A stretch of DNA of 25,668 bases from positions 1-25,668 of IMG/VR virus record IMGVR_UViG_3300047175_000270. The stretch is one strand, 5' to 3'. The position numbers were made by a program, and so were the translations under genes. The notes beneath the pieces were generated by a model. It did not search any database. It saw only the letters and a list, made by a program, of their open reading frames with translations, and was not told the origin of the DNA. Source of the stretch: a virus. This document shows positions 1 to 6,823 of this stretch, piece by piece; within the stretch, counting starts at the first letter, position 1; each line of letters begins with the position of its first letter.

Positions 1-846
1 ATGCCCTGCTTCCTCCAGGCCTTCGAGCTTTCCCGCGCGCACCTCGTCGGCCCGGCCACGGACGGCCCGATTGCCGTGCGGCGTGCCGAGCCGGGCGATC
101 TGCTGCGGCCGGGCGATCCGCTGCTGTTGAGCGGCGCCGATCTCCCGGGCAGCTATTTCTATCGCGGACCGGCCAACCATGAGGGGCGGCAGGTTGGCTT
201 CGTGCTGGCGCATGCCGGCGGCGGGCTGCTGCTGCTGAGCGATTTCGCGCCGGCGCCTGGCCTCGAGATCGCCATCGGGGAAAAAGCCGAGCGGCTGATC
301 GGGCTGTTGCCGGGAACGCTGATCGATACGCCCGAGGGGGAGCGGCCGGTTGAAACGCTGATGGCGGGCGATCTGGTGTACCGGCGCGCGGCGGCGCCGG
401 AGCCGGTCCGCCGGGTGAGCCGGCGGTTTACCAGCGCGGTGTTCACCGATGTGCTGCACGCGGCGCCGGTGCGGATCGGCGCGGGCGCGCTGGGCGGCGG
501 CGTGCCGCGACGCGAGCTGGCAGTGTCGGGCGATACAGCATTGCTGCTGGGCGGCGTGCTGGTGCAGGCGGGTGCGCTGGTGGATGGCCGCGCCATCAGG
601 CGGGACGAGGCGCCGGACGCGCTGACGACGCATATCCAGATCGAGCTGCCGGCGCACGCGCTGATCAGCGTGGAGGGCGCGGTGGTGGAAAGCTATTGCG
701 AGGTGGGCCGCATCGCCGCTAGCCCGCAGGATCTGGACGACGACGAGCCGGCCGGCGACAGCTTCGGCGCGCCGGAGATGGATCTGCCGCGCGCGCGGTC
801 GCACCGGCAAGTGCCGTATGCGGTGCGGGCGCTACTGGGCGTCTAG
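1..846 (+). CDS. Hint-domain protein (Hint_2 type), probably host gene
   Basis: The reading frame opens at base 1 with ATG and gives 281 residues, so it may be complete or may begin upstream. Around residues 103-124 it carries the signature of Hint (Hedgehog/intein) domains: LPGTLIDTPEGERPVETL followed by a GD pair. A later VEGAVVESYCEVG (about residues 224-236) fits the end of the fold. Proteins of this type in alphaproteobacteria are often extracellular, calcium-binding or autoprocessing. The usual nucleophile just before the PGT turn is a cysteine (CFLPGT). Here the equivalent position is glycine (IGLLPGT, Gly101), so self-processing is doubtful. It reads toward the prophage and is followed by strong inverted repeats, so I take it as flanking host DNA. 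The family call is by motif recognition only. Confidence 0.7.
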   Translation: MPCFLQAFELSRAHLVGPATDGPIAVRRAEPGDLLRPGDPLLLSGADLPGSYFYRGPANHEGRQVGFVLAHAGGGLLLLSDFAPAPGLEIAIGEKAERLIGLLPGTLIDTPEGERPVETLMAGDLVYRRAAAPEPVRRVSRRFTSAVFTDVLHAAPVRIGAGALGGGVPRRELAVSGDTALLLGGVLVQAGALVDGRAIRRDEAPDALTTHIQIELPAHALISVEGAVVESYCEVGRIAASPQDLDDDEPAGDSFGAPEMDLPRARSHRQVPYAVRALLGV

Positions 847-869
847 GGCACGTTGGTATCAAGTGGGCT

Positions 870-922
870 CAAGGCAAGGCCAGGGGCTCCGCCCCTGGAC
901 CCCGCTGGGGGCGAGCGCCCCC
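870..922. repeat. GC-rich dispersed repeat, copy 1
   Basis: Two perfect hairpins lie side by side. CCAGGGGC (880-887) pairs with GCCCCTGG (891-898) over a 3-base loop, and GGGGGCG (907-913) pairs with CGCCCCC (916-922). The 18 bases at 872-889 recur in reverse complement at 20587-20604 inside the head protein F gene, so this is a mobile or multi-copy element and not a single terminator. Similar GC-rich repeats are, to my knowledge, common in Acetobacteraceae genomes; that is recollection, not checked. Confidence 0.75.
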
Positions 923-981
923 AGACCCGCATTCATGGGAGTCCGGTCCGAAGGCCGTACTCCCATGAATGCGGGTCTGGG
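920..981. terminator. Perfect 23-base inverted repeat
   Basis: Arms 920-942 and 959-981 are exact reverse complements (23 of 23), separated by a 16-base loop. The transcript would form a very stable hairpin about 75 bases after the Hint gene stop. There is no run of T after it, so it is not a textbook intrinsic terminator. It may be a bidirectional terminator, a REP-like element or a protein site. The left arm abuts the dispersed repeat and shares three C bases with it. Confidence 0.6.
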
Positions 982-1066
982 TGTTGTCGGACACACGAGG
1001 ATGGAATGCCGGGATCAACCGGTCCTACGCGGGATGAAGTGGGACAGATCAGGGGGTTGGCTCCAA

Positions 1067-1137
1067 AAATCACGCGACCGCGATAGGTGATTTGGCTGTC
1101 CGGAAAGCGGTGATGATCGACGCATTTGGACAGCCAA
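1067..1137. repeat. Two nested inverted repeats
   Basis: AAATCAC (1067-1073) is matched by GTGATTT (1087-1093). TTGGCTGTCC (1092-1101), which overlaps the end of that right arm, is matched by GGACAGCCAA (1128-1137), ten of ten bases. Paired spaced inverted sites like this could be protein binding sites, for example near a transposon end, but I cannot show that. Confidence 0.45.
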
Positions 1138-1225
1138 GACCGGAAGGGTGTTGGCGGGCAACACGATGGAGCGCGGCGGCTGGGCAACGTTCTCAGAGGC
1201 TGCCCAGAGCGCTCTCAGAGCGAGG

Positions 1226-1750
1226 TTATTTGGCGAAGGGGTTCTCGCCGCCGCCGTTGCCGCCGCCGATGCCTGAACACGTGCGGAAGGCGGCGAGCAC
1301 AACCTTGCTACCATCGAGCGCGATGGAGATCGGCTTGGCGCTGCCGACCTGGACGGTCATTGACGGCGCTGCTGCGATTTTATCGAGCAGACCCGGCGCC
1401 TGGTCCGGAGGAAGAACCGCATCAACCATGGTGCTGGTGTTCGCCGCTACGGTGAAAGGGCTGCGATCAGCGCCGATAATCAGCACGATCTGGCCGCTGA
1501 CGTTGGCGGGCAACGACCATTCAGACTTGGTCATGCGAATTTCGAGGCCGTCATCACTCGAACGGAAGCCCAGGCCATCATGGCTCATGGCTATGCAAAC
1601 GTCCGGAGGGGCGGTTTCGGACGTGTGATGAGCGGCAGCGCCCCAGCTCCCATTGACCGCAATCGGTATGAGCTCTTCGTCGGCCCGGGCGCCGGTGGCC
1701 GCGCCGGCGAGAGCCATCAAGGCAAACAGAGTCCCGATCTTTTTGCTCAT
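1226..1750 (-). CDS. Small secreted protein with signal peptide, function unknown
   Basis: This encodes 174 residues. The N-terminus is a clear Sec signal peptide: basic SKK, a hydrophobic stretch and a likely AxA cleavage site after residue 23 (ARA|DE). The mature part has one cysteine early (Cys52) and one late (Cys158), suggesting a disulfide, and a beta-rich pattern that vaguely recalls IalB-like periplasmic proteins of alphaproteobacteria. The tail is glycine-rich. The opposite strand is also open here, but the signal peptide supports the minus strand. It could be a host gene just outside the prophage or a cargo gene left of the repressor. Hairpins just past its stop may terminate it. 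Confidence 0.65.
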   Translation of the reverse strand: MSKKIGTLFALMALAGAATGARADEELIPIAVNGSWGAAAHHTSETAPPDVCIAMSHDGLGFRSSDDGLEIRMTKSEWSLPANVSGQIVLIIGADRSPFTVAANTSTMVDAVLPPDQAPGLLDKIAAAPSMTVQVGSAKPISIALDGSKVVLAAFRTCSGIGGGNGGGENPFAK

Positions 1751-1819
1751 GTATGCTGTCCGTGGGGTTGAAGGTGGATTAACGCGGAAGAAAAGCGACC
1801 TATCGCATGGCTTAGGCGG

Positions 1820-2017
1820 CTATACTGACGGCGAGTGCTTGGGGTTGCCCTGACGCTTCGTCGCCGCGTGCAGGTAGATGTTGATAGTGATCCCTGCAGG
1901 CTTTGACTCATGTTGTGAGTGTGCGTGAAAAGTGCCGCCACGGTCTTGAACGGACGGGTTTGCCCGCACGATGCTCCGCACCAAATCTGTGATTGTGTGG
2001 ACATCCTGAGCGTTCAT
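1820..2017 (-). CDS. Small 65-residue protein, unknown
   Basis: The start ATG is preceded by GGAGGT with 5-base spacing (2023-2028 read on the minus strand), one of the best ribosome binding sites in the window. The product has a short polar N-terminal helix-like part and a beta-like ITINIYLHAA segment. No family was recognised. It lies downstream of the repressor in the same direction and could be in its transcript. Overlapping frames (1747-2004 and 1908-2093, minus) look much less protein-like. Confidence 0.5.
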   Translation of the reverse strand: MNAQDVHTITDLVRSIVRANPSVQDRGGTFHAHSQHESKPAGITINIYLHAATKRQGNPKHSPSV

Positions 2018-2089
2018 CCGCGACCTCCGATCCGGGGCTGAAAGTGGCGGAACGGACGTTCCCGGTCAAGGCGGGCGGTAGGGCTGGAG

Positions 2090-2695
2090 TCACATTTTTC
2101 TCAGCCTCCTTTCGCGATCCTCAGCCTCCTTTCGAGCCGCATCGAGCAGGGCGACCACCTTACGTATGGCGGAAGCTATATCGGTTTCGCCAACCAGCGT
2201 GTCGTAGATCTGCGCGACGATCCGGCCCAGGTTTCCTGGATCGACTGTGTCCAGTCGTTCGGCAAAGACCCCCATCGCCATGACGATTGAGGCGCCGAGC
2301 TTGTTGGCACTGAAGTCATCGCCGATGAGAGGGGGCTGTTCCTCGGCGTCAGACGCCGCGGGACGGGTCACGCCGGCCGGGCCGACGAGCATCGCATCCG
2401 CTTGGGTGACCTTGCCAAGCGAGTAGGCCTTCATCGGGCCGTCGCCCGTGGCGAGCCATTGCAGATTCACTCGACAGGCGCGTGCCAGGGCGATCATCGC
2501 GGAAGCACGCATCTCCCGGCCGAGAAGGTAATTGCTGATCGTGCCGACAGGCACGCCAGAAGCTTCGGAGACGGGTTTGCTGCCTCCAGCGGCCTTGATC
2601 GCAGACCGGAGCCGGGAGGTGCGGGAGTCTACGTTACCCCTCTCTTCCGAGGGCGTTACGTCGTCGGCGGATAAGGCTCCCTGGGGCGTCTTCAT
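2090..2695 (-). CDS. Phage repressor, CI/c-like HTH protein
   Basis: This encodes 201 residues, divergent from the early genes, which is where Mu-type phages keep the c repressor. Residues 25-88 form a helix-turn-helix domain of the CI type ending in the typical LQWLATGDGP. The rest is a helical C-terminal part (about 125-201) and not an S24 peptidase, so RecA-stimulated self-cleavage is not expected. The recognition region (NYLLGREMR) is nearly identical to that of the HTH protein at 4425-4850. The last residues are encoded by a 20-base tandem repeat that changes frame (2100-2134). No good ribosome binding site precedes the ATG. Function as repressor is inferred from position and fold. Confidence 0.8.
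   Translation of the reverse strand: MKTPQGALSADDVTPSEERGNVDSRTSRLRSAIKAAGGSKPVSEASGVPVGTISNYLLGREMRASAMIALARACRVNLQWLATGDGPMKAYSLGKVTQADAMLVGPAGVTRPAASDAEEQPPLIGDDFSANKLGASIVMAMGVFAERLDTVDPGNLGRIVAQIYDTLVGETDIASAIRKVVALLDAARKEAEDRERRLRKM
2100..2134. repeat. Tandem repeat with 20-base period at repressor 3' end
   Basis: CTCAGCCTCCTTTCG occurs at 2100-2114 and again at 2120-2134, exactly 20 bases apart. On the coding strand the first copy reads as RKEAE and the second, in another frame, as ERRLR. Because 20 is not a multiple of three, loss or gain of one unit changes the repressor C-terminus. Confidence 0.85.
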
Positions 2696-2856
2696 GGAAT
2701 TACCAACGCAATCAGCGACTTATAGCCGGAACTGCGCCTCGCATTCGAGTTTTTGCGTTCCGATCAGCCGTAACGTTTCCGGATACGAACTTTCTGATGG
2801 ACCAACGCTCGCCGTTGGGGTAACAGCAAGGAACATTGGACTCGGATACGAGGGAA
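2696..2856. promoter_or_regulatory. Divergent early control region between repressor and ner-like gene
   Basis: About 160 bases, more A+T-rich than the surroundings, separate the leftward repressor from the rightward early genes, so promoters for both and the operators should be here. Visible elements are a dyad CCAACG-CTCGC-CGTTGG (2802-2818) and a TATAAG-like box reading leftward (2724-2719). I could not find convincing -35/-10 pairs, so operator and promoter positions remain open. Confidence 0.5.
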
Positions 2857-3165
2857 ATGAGCGGACAGCCGATCGATTGGCACTGGGAGCAGGTGAAGTC
2901 TGCCATCCGCATGCGCGGGGTCACTCTGGAGGAGCTGTCAATTCTGCTCGGGTACAGAGGCCGAGCGAATGTCGCCATCGTTGGCATAGTGGCTTGGCCG
3001 AAAGTACAGGCCGGCATCGCTTCATTCCTCAATATGAGGCCGCAGGACATCTGGCCCAGCCGCTACGACGCGGAAGGCAAACCGGTCCGGAAGCCTCGTT
3101 CCGATCGTGGTGAGCGTAAGACACGGCGCCGCGTTGAAACACCCCAAAAACAGGAAGCCGTATAG
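2857..3165 (+). CDS. ner: Ner-like (Nlp family) DNA-binding regulator
   Basis: This encodes 102 residues from the ATG at 2857; an upstream TTG at 2836 is in frame, and neither has an ideal ribosome binding site. The N-terminal half matches the Ner/Nlp pattern: DWHWEQVKSAIRMRGVTLEEL, then WPKVQAGIASFLNMRPQDIW and SRYD. The W-P-K-V and I-W-P-S-R-Y elements are the hallmark of Mu Ner relatives. Ner in Mu turns down early and repressor transcription. The C-terminal 30 residues are basic and probably disordered. It is the first rightward gene, exactly where ner sits in Mu. Confidence 0.85.
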   Translation: MSGQPIDWHWEQVKSAIRMRGVTLEELSILLGYRGRANVAIVGIVAWPKVQAGIASFLNMRPQDIWPSRYDAEGKPVRKPRSDRGERKTRRRVETPQKQEAV

Positions 3166-3167
3166 GC

Positions 3168-3965
3168 ATGGAAATCCGCGAAATTCCGATCGGTGCAATC
3201 GACCGGAGCGATCGGTTGCGCAAAGTCGACCCGGACTTCGCGGGTATGATCGCGGCATCGTTCGCCGTTCACGGGCAGCGGACCCCAATCGAGGTGCGTC
3301 CGGTTGAAGGCGGCCGGTTCAGGTTGATAGCTGGCGCTCACCGGGTCGACGCCGCCGAGCAGCTCGGCTGGGCGACGATCAAGGCGGTGGAAAAGGCGGT
3401 TGATGACCTGACCGCTACGCTCCTGGAGATCGACGAGAACCTGATGCGGCACGAGCTGACCGCTTTGGATCGGGCCATCTTTCTGGCCCGGCGCAAGGTG
3501 ACGTACGACCTTTTGCACCCAGAAGCGGCGAAGCGGGGACGGCGGAAAGGAATTGGGCTAAAGTTTAGCCCAATTAAAAGCTTCGCCGAAGACGTAGCTG
3601 AGCGGCTGAAAATCAGCGGCAAGGCAGTCGATCTGGCGGTGCGGCGGTTCAACAAGCTGAGCCCTAACGTTCGCGATCGGCTGTCCGGGACCAGGATCGC
3701 CGCCAAAGGCGTCTGGCTCGATCAGATCGCCCGACTTCAACACGACCGCCAGATTGCAGTGGTCGAGGAAATGCTGCGGCAGGGCGGCGCTGAGACGCCG
3801 GCTTTGGCAATTCAGCGGCTATTCCCGAAGCTGCCCCGGCCGCCCGCGGCGCAGCTTCCCCGGCTTACGAGAGCCTGGGAGCTGGCGAACGCCGAGGAGC
3901 GGGAGGCCTTCGTTCTGTGGCTGCGGAAGAACGGCGGACTGCCGAGCCGCGGTAAGGGCGCCTGA
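3168..3965 (+). CDS. ParB-like nuclease-fold protein
   Basis: This encodes 265 residues. The N-terminal third has the ParB/Srx fold signature: an initial IREIPIGAI strand, GQRTPIEVRP, and the box GAHRVDAAEQLGW at residues 56-68, equivalent to ParB box II. A helical DNA-binding-like part follows (about 138-180). ParB-like proteins appear in the early region of many alphaproteobacterial Mu-like phages, usually without ParA; none is seen here. The gene starts 2 bases after the ner-like stop. A perfect 25-base palindrome (3551-3575) falls in a loop between the two parts. Role in the phage is unknown; regulator or DNA-organising protein are options. Confidence 0.8.
   Translation: MEIREIPIGAIDRSDRLRKVDPDFAGMIAASFAVHGQRTPIEVRPVEGGRFRLIAGAHRVDAAEQLGWATIKAVEKAVDDLTATLLEIDENLMRHELTALDRAIFLARRKVTYDLLHPEAAKRGRRKGIGLKFSPIKSFAEDVAERLKISGKAVDLAVRRFNKLSPNVRDRLSGTRIAAKGVWLDQIARLQHDRQIAVVEEMLRQGGAETPALAIQRLFPKLPRPPAAQLPRLTRAWELANAEEREAFVLWLRKNGGLPSRGKGA
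3551..3575. promoter_or_regulatory. Perfect 25-base palindrome inside the ParB-like gene
   Basis: AATTGGGCTAAA (3551-3562), a central G, then TTTAGCCCAATT (3564-3575): both arms match at all 12 positions. It is A+T-rich against a very G+C-rich background and encodes residues about 128-136 of the ParB-like protein. It may be an operator, a parS-like loading site or an RNA hairpin. Confidence 0.7.
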
Positions 3966-3966
3966 C

Positions 3967-4428
3967 GTGGCGCGGCAGCCCCCTACACAGCAAGCCGATC
4001 TGCTGGAATGGACGCCGCCGGAGCCGGTGGTGCGGTTCGAGCCGCGCGTGGTGCAAGCCGCGACGCTGGCATCGAAGATAGCCAAGGCGATCGGGCAGTC
4101 TCTCCGCGATCACCCACAGACGCGACCGCAGGTGGCTGCGGAAATGAGCCGGTTTCTAGGGCGTGAGGTGCGCGCGAGCAGCCTGGACACCTACGCCAGC
4201 GAGGCGAAGGCCGATCACGTGATCAACGTGGTGCTGTTCATGGCCCTGCTGCACGCGACGGGCGACCGGCGGCTATTGGAAATGCTGGCAGCCGATATGG
4301 GCTGGGCCGTGATCGAGCGGCGCTGGCTGCGGCTGATCGATCTGGCGGCCTTGCAGGAAAAAGAGGCCGAGCTGCGCAGCCAATCGTCGGCGCTGCGGCG
4401 ACTGGCGCGGGCGGAGGGAACGCTATGA
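3967..4428 (+). CDS. Phage regulatory protein, CII-like (uncertain)
   Basis: This encodes 153 residues from a GTG one base after the preceding stop; the upstream open frame is an out-of-frame reading of the ParB-like gene. The middle (about residues 40-110) is helical, with SLDTYASEAKADHVINVV followed by LLHATGDRRLLEMLA. This arrangement (choice of determinant, then a TGD motif and a C-terminal helical tail) resembles phage CII/CP76-type regulators. It ends with a charged coiled-coil-like helix. It overlaps the next start by 4 bases, so the two genes are probably translationally coupled. The family assignment is by resemblance only. Confidence 0.65.
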   Translation: MARQPPTQQADLLEWTPPEPVVRFEPRVVQAATLASKIAKAIGQSLRDHPQTRPQVAAEMSRFLGREVRASSLDTYASEAKADHVINVVLFMALLHATGDRRLLEMLAADMGWAVIERRWLRLIDLAALQEKEAELRSQSSALRRLARAEGTL

Positions 4429-4850
4429 AAAACGAGGAATTCACGGCGCGGCTGAGGGGCGCTGTTTGGCGGAACGGCGGGGTGCGGGCCATAGCGGCAA
4501 TGTCTGGCGTCCCGGCCGGTAGCCTTGGAAATTACCTGATGGGCCGCGAGATGCGTGGATCCAGGGCCGCGGCAATCGCCAAAGCATGCGGGGTTTCAGT
4601 CGATTGGCTGCTCACGGGTGAAGGCGTGGAGCGGCTTCCCGATCCTCCCGAGGAGGTTTCACAGTCGATGTCCTCGGCGACGTCAGAAGATGTCGCCGAT
4701 CTGATCGGTTCGATATGGATGCTGATCGAGCAGGAGTATTTCAGCCGGGCGGAAGCTTTGGGAATTGCCAGAGCGCGATTTGAGACGGCTCAAAAGGCCT
4801 ACTTAGCGGTCCAAAATATGCGCGCGCGATCGGGCTCTACGAAGGCATGA
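4425..4850 (+). CDS. HTH regulator related to the repressor
   Basis: This encodes 141 residues. Residues 28-67 match the repressor HTH at 23 of 40 positions by my hand alignment, including NYL-GREMR in the putative recognition region and a C-terminal WLLTGEG. The remaining part is a short helical domain. It lies directly before the transposase and overlaps it by 4 bases (ATGA). Because its DNA-contacting residues nearly equal those of the repressor, it may bind the same operators and act as a counter-regulator. That is inference. Confidence 0.75.
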   Translation: MKNEEFTARLRGAVWRNGGVRAIAAMSGVPAGSLGNYLMGREMRGSRAAAIAKACGVSVDWLLTGEGVERLPDPPEEVSQSMSSATSEDVADLIGSIWMLIEQEYFSRAEALGIARARFETAQKAYLAVQNMRARSGSTKA

Positions 4851-6823
4851 CCGAGCTGCGGGCCTGGTTTTCAGCGGCGGAATTGGCGGCGTTTAAGCTG
4901 CCTTCGTTCCCCTCGACCAAGAAGTGCGTGCTGGAATTCATGGCGCGCGAGGACTGCAATCGTCCAGACCGAGAGGGGATTTGGTGGCGCCTGAGGAAGG
5001 CGAGTGGCGGCGGTGTGGAATACAATTTGAGCGTGCTGCCTCAGACGCCGCAGAGTGCGTTGCTGCATCGGCTGCGGGGCGAGGCGAATACGGCGGCGCC
5101 GGTGGTGGATACGCGCGTGGCGATGGATCGCGACGCGGCTTGGGTGCGGTTCAACCAGGTTTCGGAGAAGCAGCGGCGCAAGGCGCAGCAGCGGCTTGCG
5201 GCGGTGGTGGCCTATTACGACAAGCTGGCGGTCTGTTGGCTGAGCGAGCCTGCGGTGCAGAGCGTGTGCGCCGATTTCAAGGTTGGGCACTCCGCACTTT
5301 ATTCGTGGATCGCGCGGGTGAAGCATGTCGATCGTGCCGATTGGGTCGCGCACCTGATCGAGGCGCGGATCGGCGTGGGGACCGAAGCCGACTGTTCGCC
5401 AGAAGCGTGGGACATGCTCAAGGCGCTGTATCTGCGGCCTGGGCACCAGTCGTTCGAGACTTGCTATCGCAGCGTCAAAAGGGTTGGCGAGGGCAAAGGG
5501 TGGGTGGTGCCGTGCGCGCGCACGCTGAAACGGCGGATCGAGAAGATACCGCTGCAGGCGCGGGTGATGGCGCAGCAGGGGCCGGAGCAGCTGAAGCGGA
5601 TGTATCCGGCGCAGCGGCGCGACCGGGGCGTGTTCCGCGCGCTGGAGGCGGTGTGCGCGGACGGGCACCAGCTGGATGTATTCGTGAAATGGGACGACGG
5701 CACGGTGGGGCGGCCGATGCTGATGGCCTTCCAGGACCTTTACAGCGGCATGATCCTGAGCTGGCGGATCGACCGTTCCGAAAACAAGGAAATGATCAGG
5801 CTCGCGTTTGGCGATCTGGTGGAAGAATTCGGCATCCCGGATCACTGCTACCTGGATAACGGCCGGGCCTTTGCCTCCAAATGGATATCCGGGGGCGCCA
5901 AGCGACGGTTCCGGTTCAAGGCGAACCTGGACGACCCGATCGGCGTGATGGGCACGTTGGGCGTGGAAGTGCATTTTGTGACGCCCTATTCGGGGCAATC
6001 CAAGCCGATCGAGCGGTCATGGCGGGATTTTGGCGACAGCATCAGTCGCGATGTGCGGCTAGCGGGGGCCTATACCGGGCCGAACGTGCGGGAAAAGCCG
6101 GCTGATTATGGGACGCGCGCGGTCAGCCTGGATGAGCTGATGCGCGTGATCGCCGACCAGGTGGTGGAGCATAATTCGCGCACCGGGCGGAAAACCCAGG
6201 TGTGCGGCGGCAAGCTATCGTTCCGGCAGGCGTTCGACGGCAGCTATCGCGATGGCGAGATCAAGAAGGCCACGGCGATGCAGCGGCAGCTTTGGCTGCT
6301 GATGGGCGAGGTGCTGACTGTGCGGCAGCCCGATGCGGCGCTGCATCTGATGAACAACCGCTACTGGTGCGAAGACCTGGTGCAGCTGATGGGCAAGCGG
6401 GTGACCGTGCGGTTCGATCCGCAGCGGCTGCATGACGATTTGAAGGTCTATACGCTGGACGGCCGCTTTCTGTGTGCGGCGCCCTGTGTGGCCGATGTGG
6501 GCTTCAACAGTGTGACGGCGGCGCAGGAGCAGGCGCGCAATCGCAAAGCCTACATGCGGGCCGCCAAGACGGTTTCAGAGCTGGAGCGCGGCATGTCGAT
6601 CGAGACGTGCGCGGCGCTGTTGGACAGCGTGCAGCGGGCGCCGGAGCCGGCGCCCGAGGCCAAAATTGTGCGGCTGATTACCCAGGGCAGCGCTGCGCGC
6701 GCCGCGGTGATCGAGGCTGCTGACGAGATCGCTGCCGACGATGGATTGAGCGAGACGGACCGGCTGTTTCTGCGCGCGAACGCGAAGCTGCGGCTGGTGC
6801 GGGAGGAGGCGGCGGAGGTCTGA
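4847..6823 (+). CDS. A: Mu-type transposase A (DDE recombinase)
   Basis: This encodes 658 residues, about the length of MuA. The N-terminus (1-70) has the MuA end/enhancer-binding winged-helix pattern (LRAWFSAAELAAFKLPSFP, then WWRLRKASG). Helical DNA-binding domains follow (about 100-240). The catalytic core has D272 in VCADGHQLDVFVKW, D337 in CYLDNGRAFASKW and E389 in QSKPIERSW, equivalent to the MuA DDE triad and almost at the same numbers. A beta-barrel Mu_transpos_C region and a C-terminal tail (about 560-658), which in MuA contacts B and ClpX, come next. It catalyses replicative transposition and integration of the phage. Confidence 0.96.
   Translation: MTELRAWFSAAELAAFKLPSFPSTKKCVLEFMAREDCNRPDREGIWWRLRKASGGGVEYNLSVLPQTPQSALLHRLRGEANTAAPVVDTRVAMDRDAAWVRFNQVSEKQRRKAQQRLAAVVAYYDKLAVCWLSEPAVQSVCADFKVGHSALYSWIARVKHVDRADWVAHLIEARIGVGTEADCSPEAWDMLKALYLRPGHQSFETCYRSVKRVGEGKGWVVPCARTLKRRIEKIPLQARVMAQQGPEQLKRMYPAQRRDRGVFRALEAVCADGHQLDVFVKWDDGTVGRPMLMAFQDLYSGMILSWRIDRSENKEMIRLAFGDLVEEFGIPDHCYLDNGRAFASKWISGGAKRRFRFKANLDDPIGVMGTLGVEVHFVTPYSGQSKPIERSWRDFGDSISRDVRLAGAYTGPNVREKPADYGTRAVSLDELMRVIADQVVEHNSRTGRKTQVCGGKLSFRQAFDGSYRDGEIKKATAMQRQLWLLMGEVLTVRQPDAALHLMNNRYWCEDLVQLMGKRVTVRFDPQRLHDDLKVYTLDGRFLCAAPCVADVGFNSVTAAQEQARNRKAYMRAAKTVSELERGMSIETCAALLDSVQRAPEPAPEAKIVRLITQGSAARAAVIEAADEIAADDGLSETDRLFLRANAKLRLVREEAAEV

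Larger units (their letters stand above)
847..1225. other. 379-base intergenic stretch rich in inverted repeats
   Basis: No convincing gene is present; the short open frames here have poor composition and no ribosome binding site. The stretch holds a GC-rich dispersed repeat (about 870-922), a perfect 23-base inverted repeat (920-981), two nested inverted repeats (1067-1137), and small hairpins near 1149-1165 and 1175-1200. The last are placed as a terminator for the leftward gene ending at 1226. The host-prophage junction may lie here, but no end sequence could be recognised. Confidence 0.6.

Noticed and set aside
846-1225. CRISPR-like repeat structure
   Set aside because: There are several inverted repeats but no regularly spaced direct repeats with spacers, and no cas genes.
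1092-1628. Plus-strand open frame of 178 codons opposite the secreted protein gene
   Set aside because: The minus strand gives a clear signal peptide and a protein-like composition; the plus frame shows no ribosome binding site or recognisable domain.
1747-2004. Minus-strand frame of 85 codons
   Set aside because: It overlaps the 1820-2017 gene in another frame, has no ribosome binding site and has a Ser/Thr/Arg-rich, non-protein-like composition.
1908-2093. Minus-strand 61-codon frame with an AGGAGG upstream
   Set aside because: Composition is poor and it overlaps a better small gene. It matters only as the extension frame reached if one 20-base unit of the repressor repeat is lost.
2719-2724. 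TATAAG box as a definite repressor promoter
   Set aside because: No matching -35 box at the proper distance could be found, so it is only mentioned within the control region.
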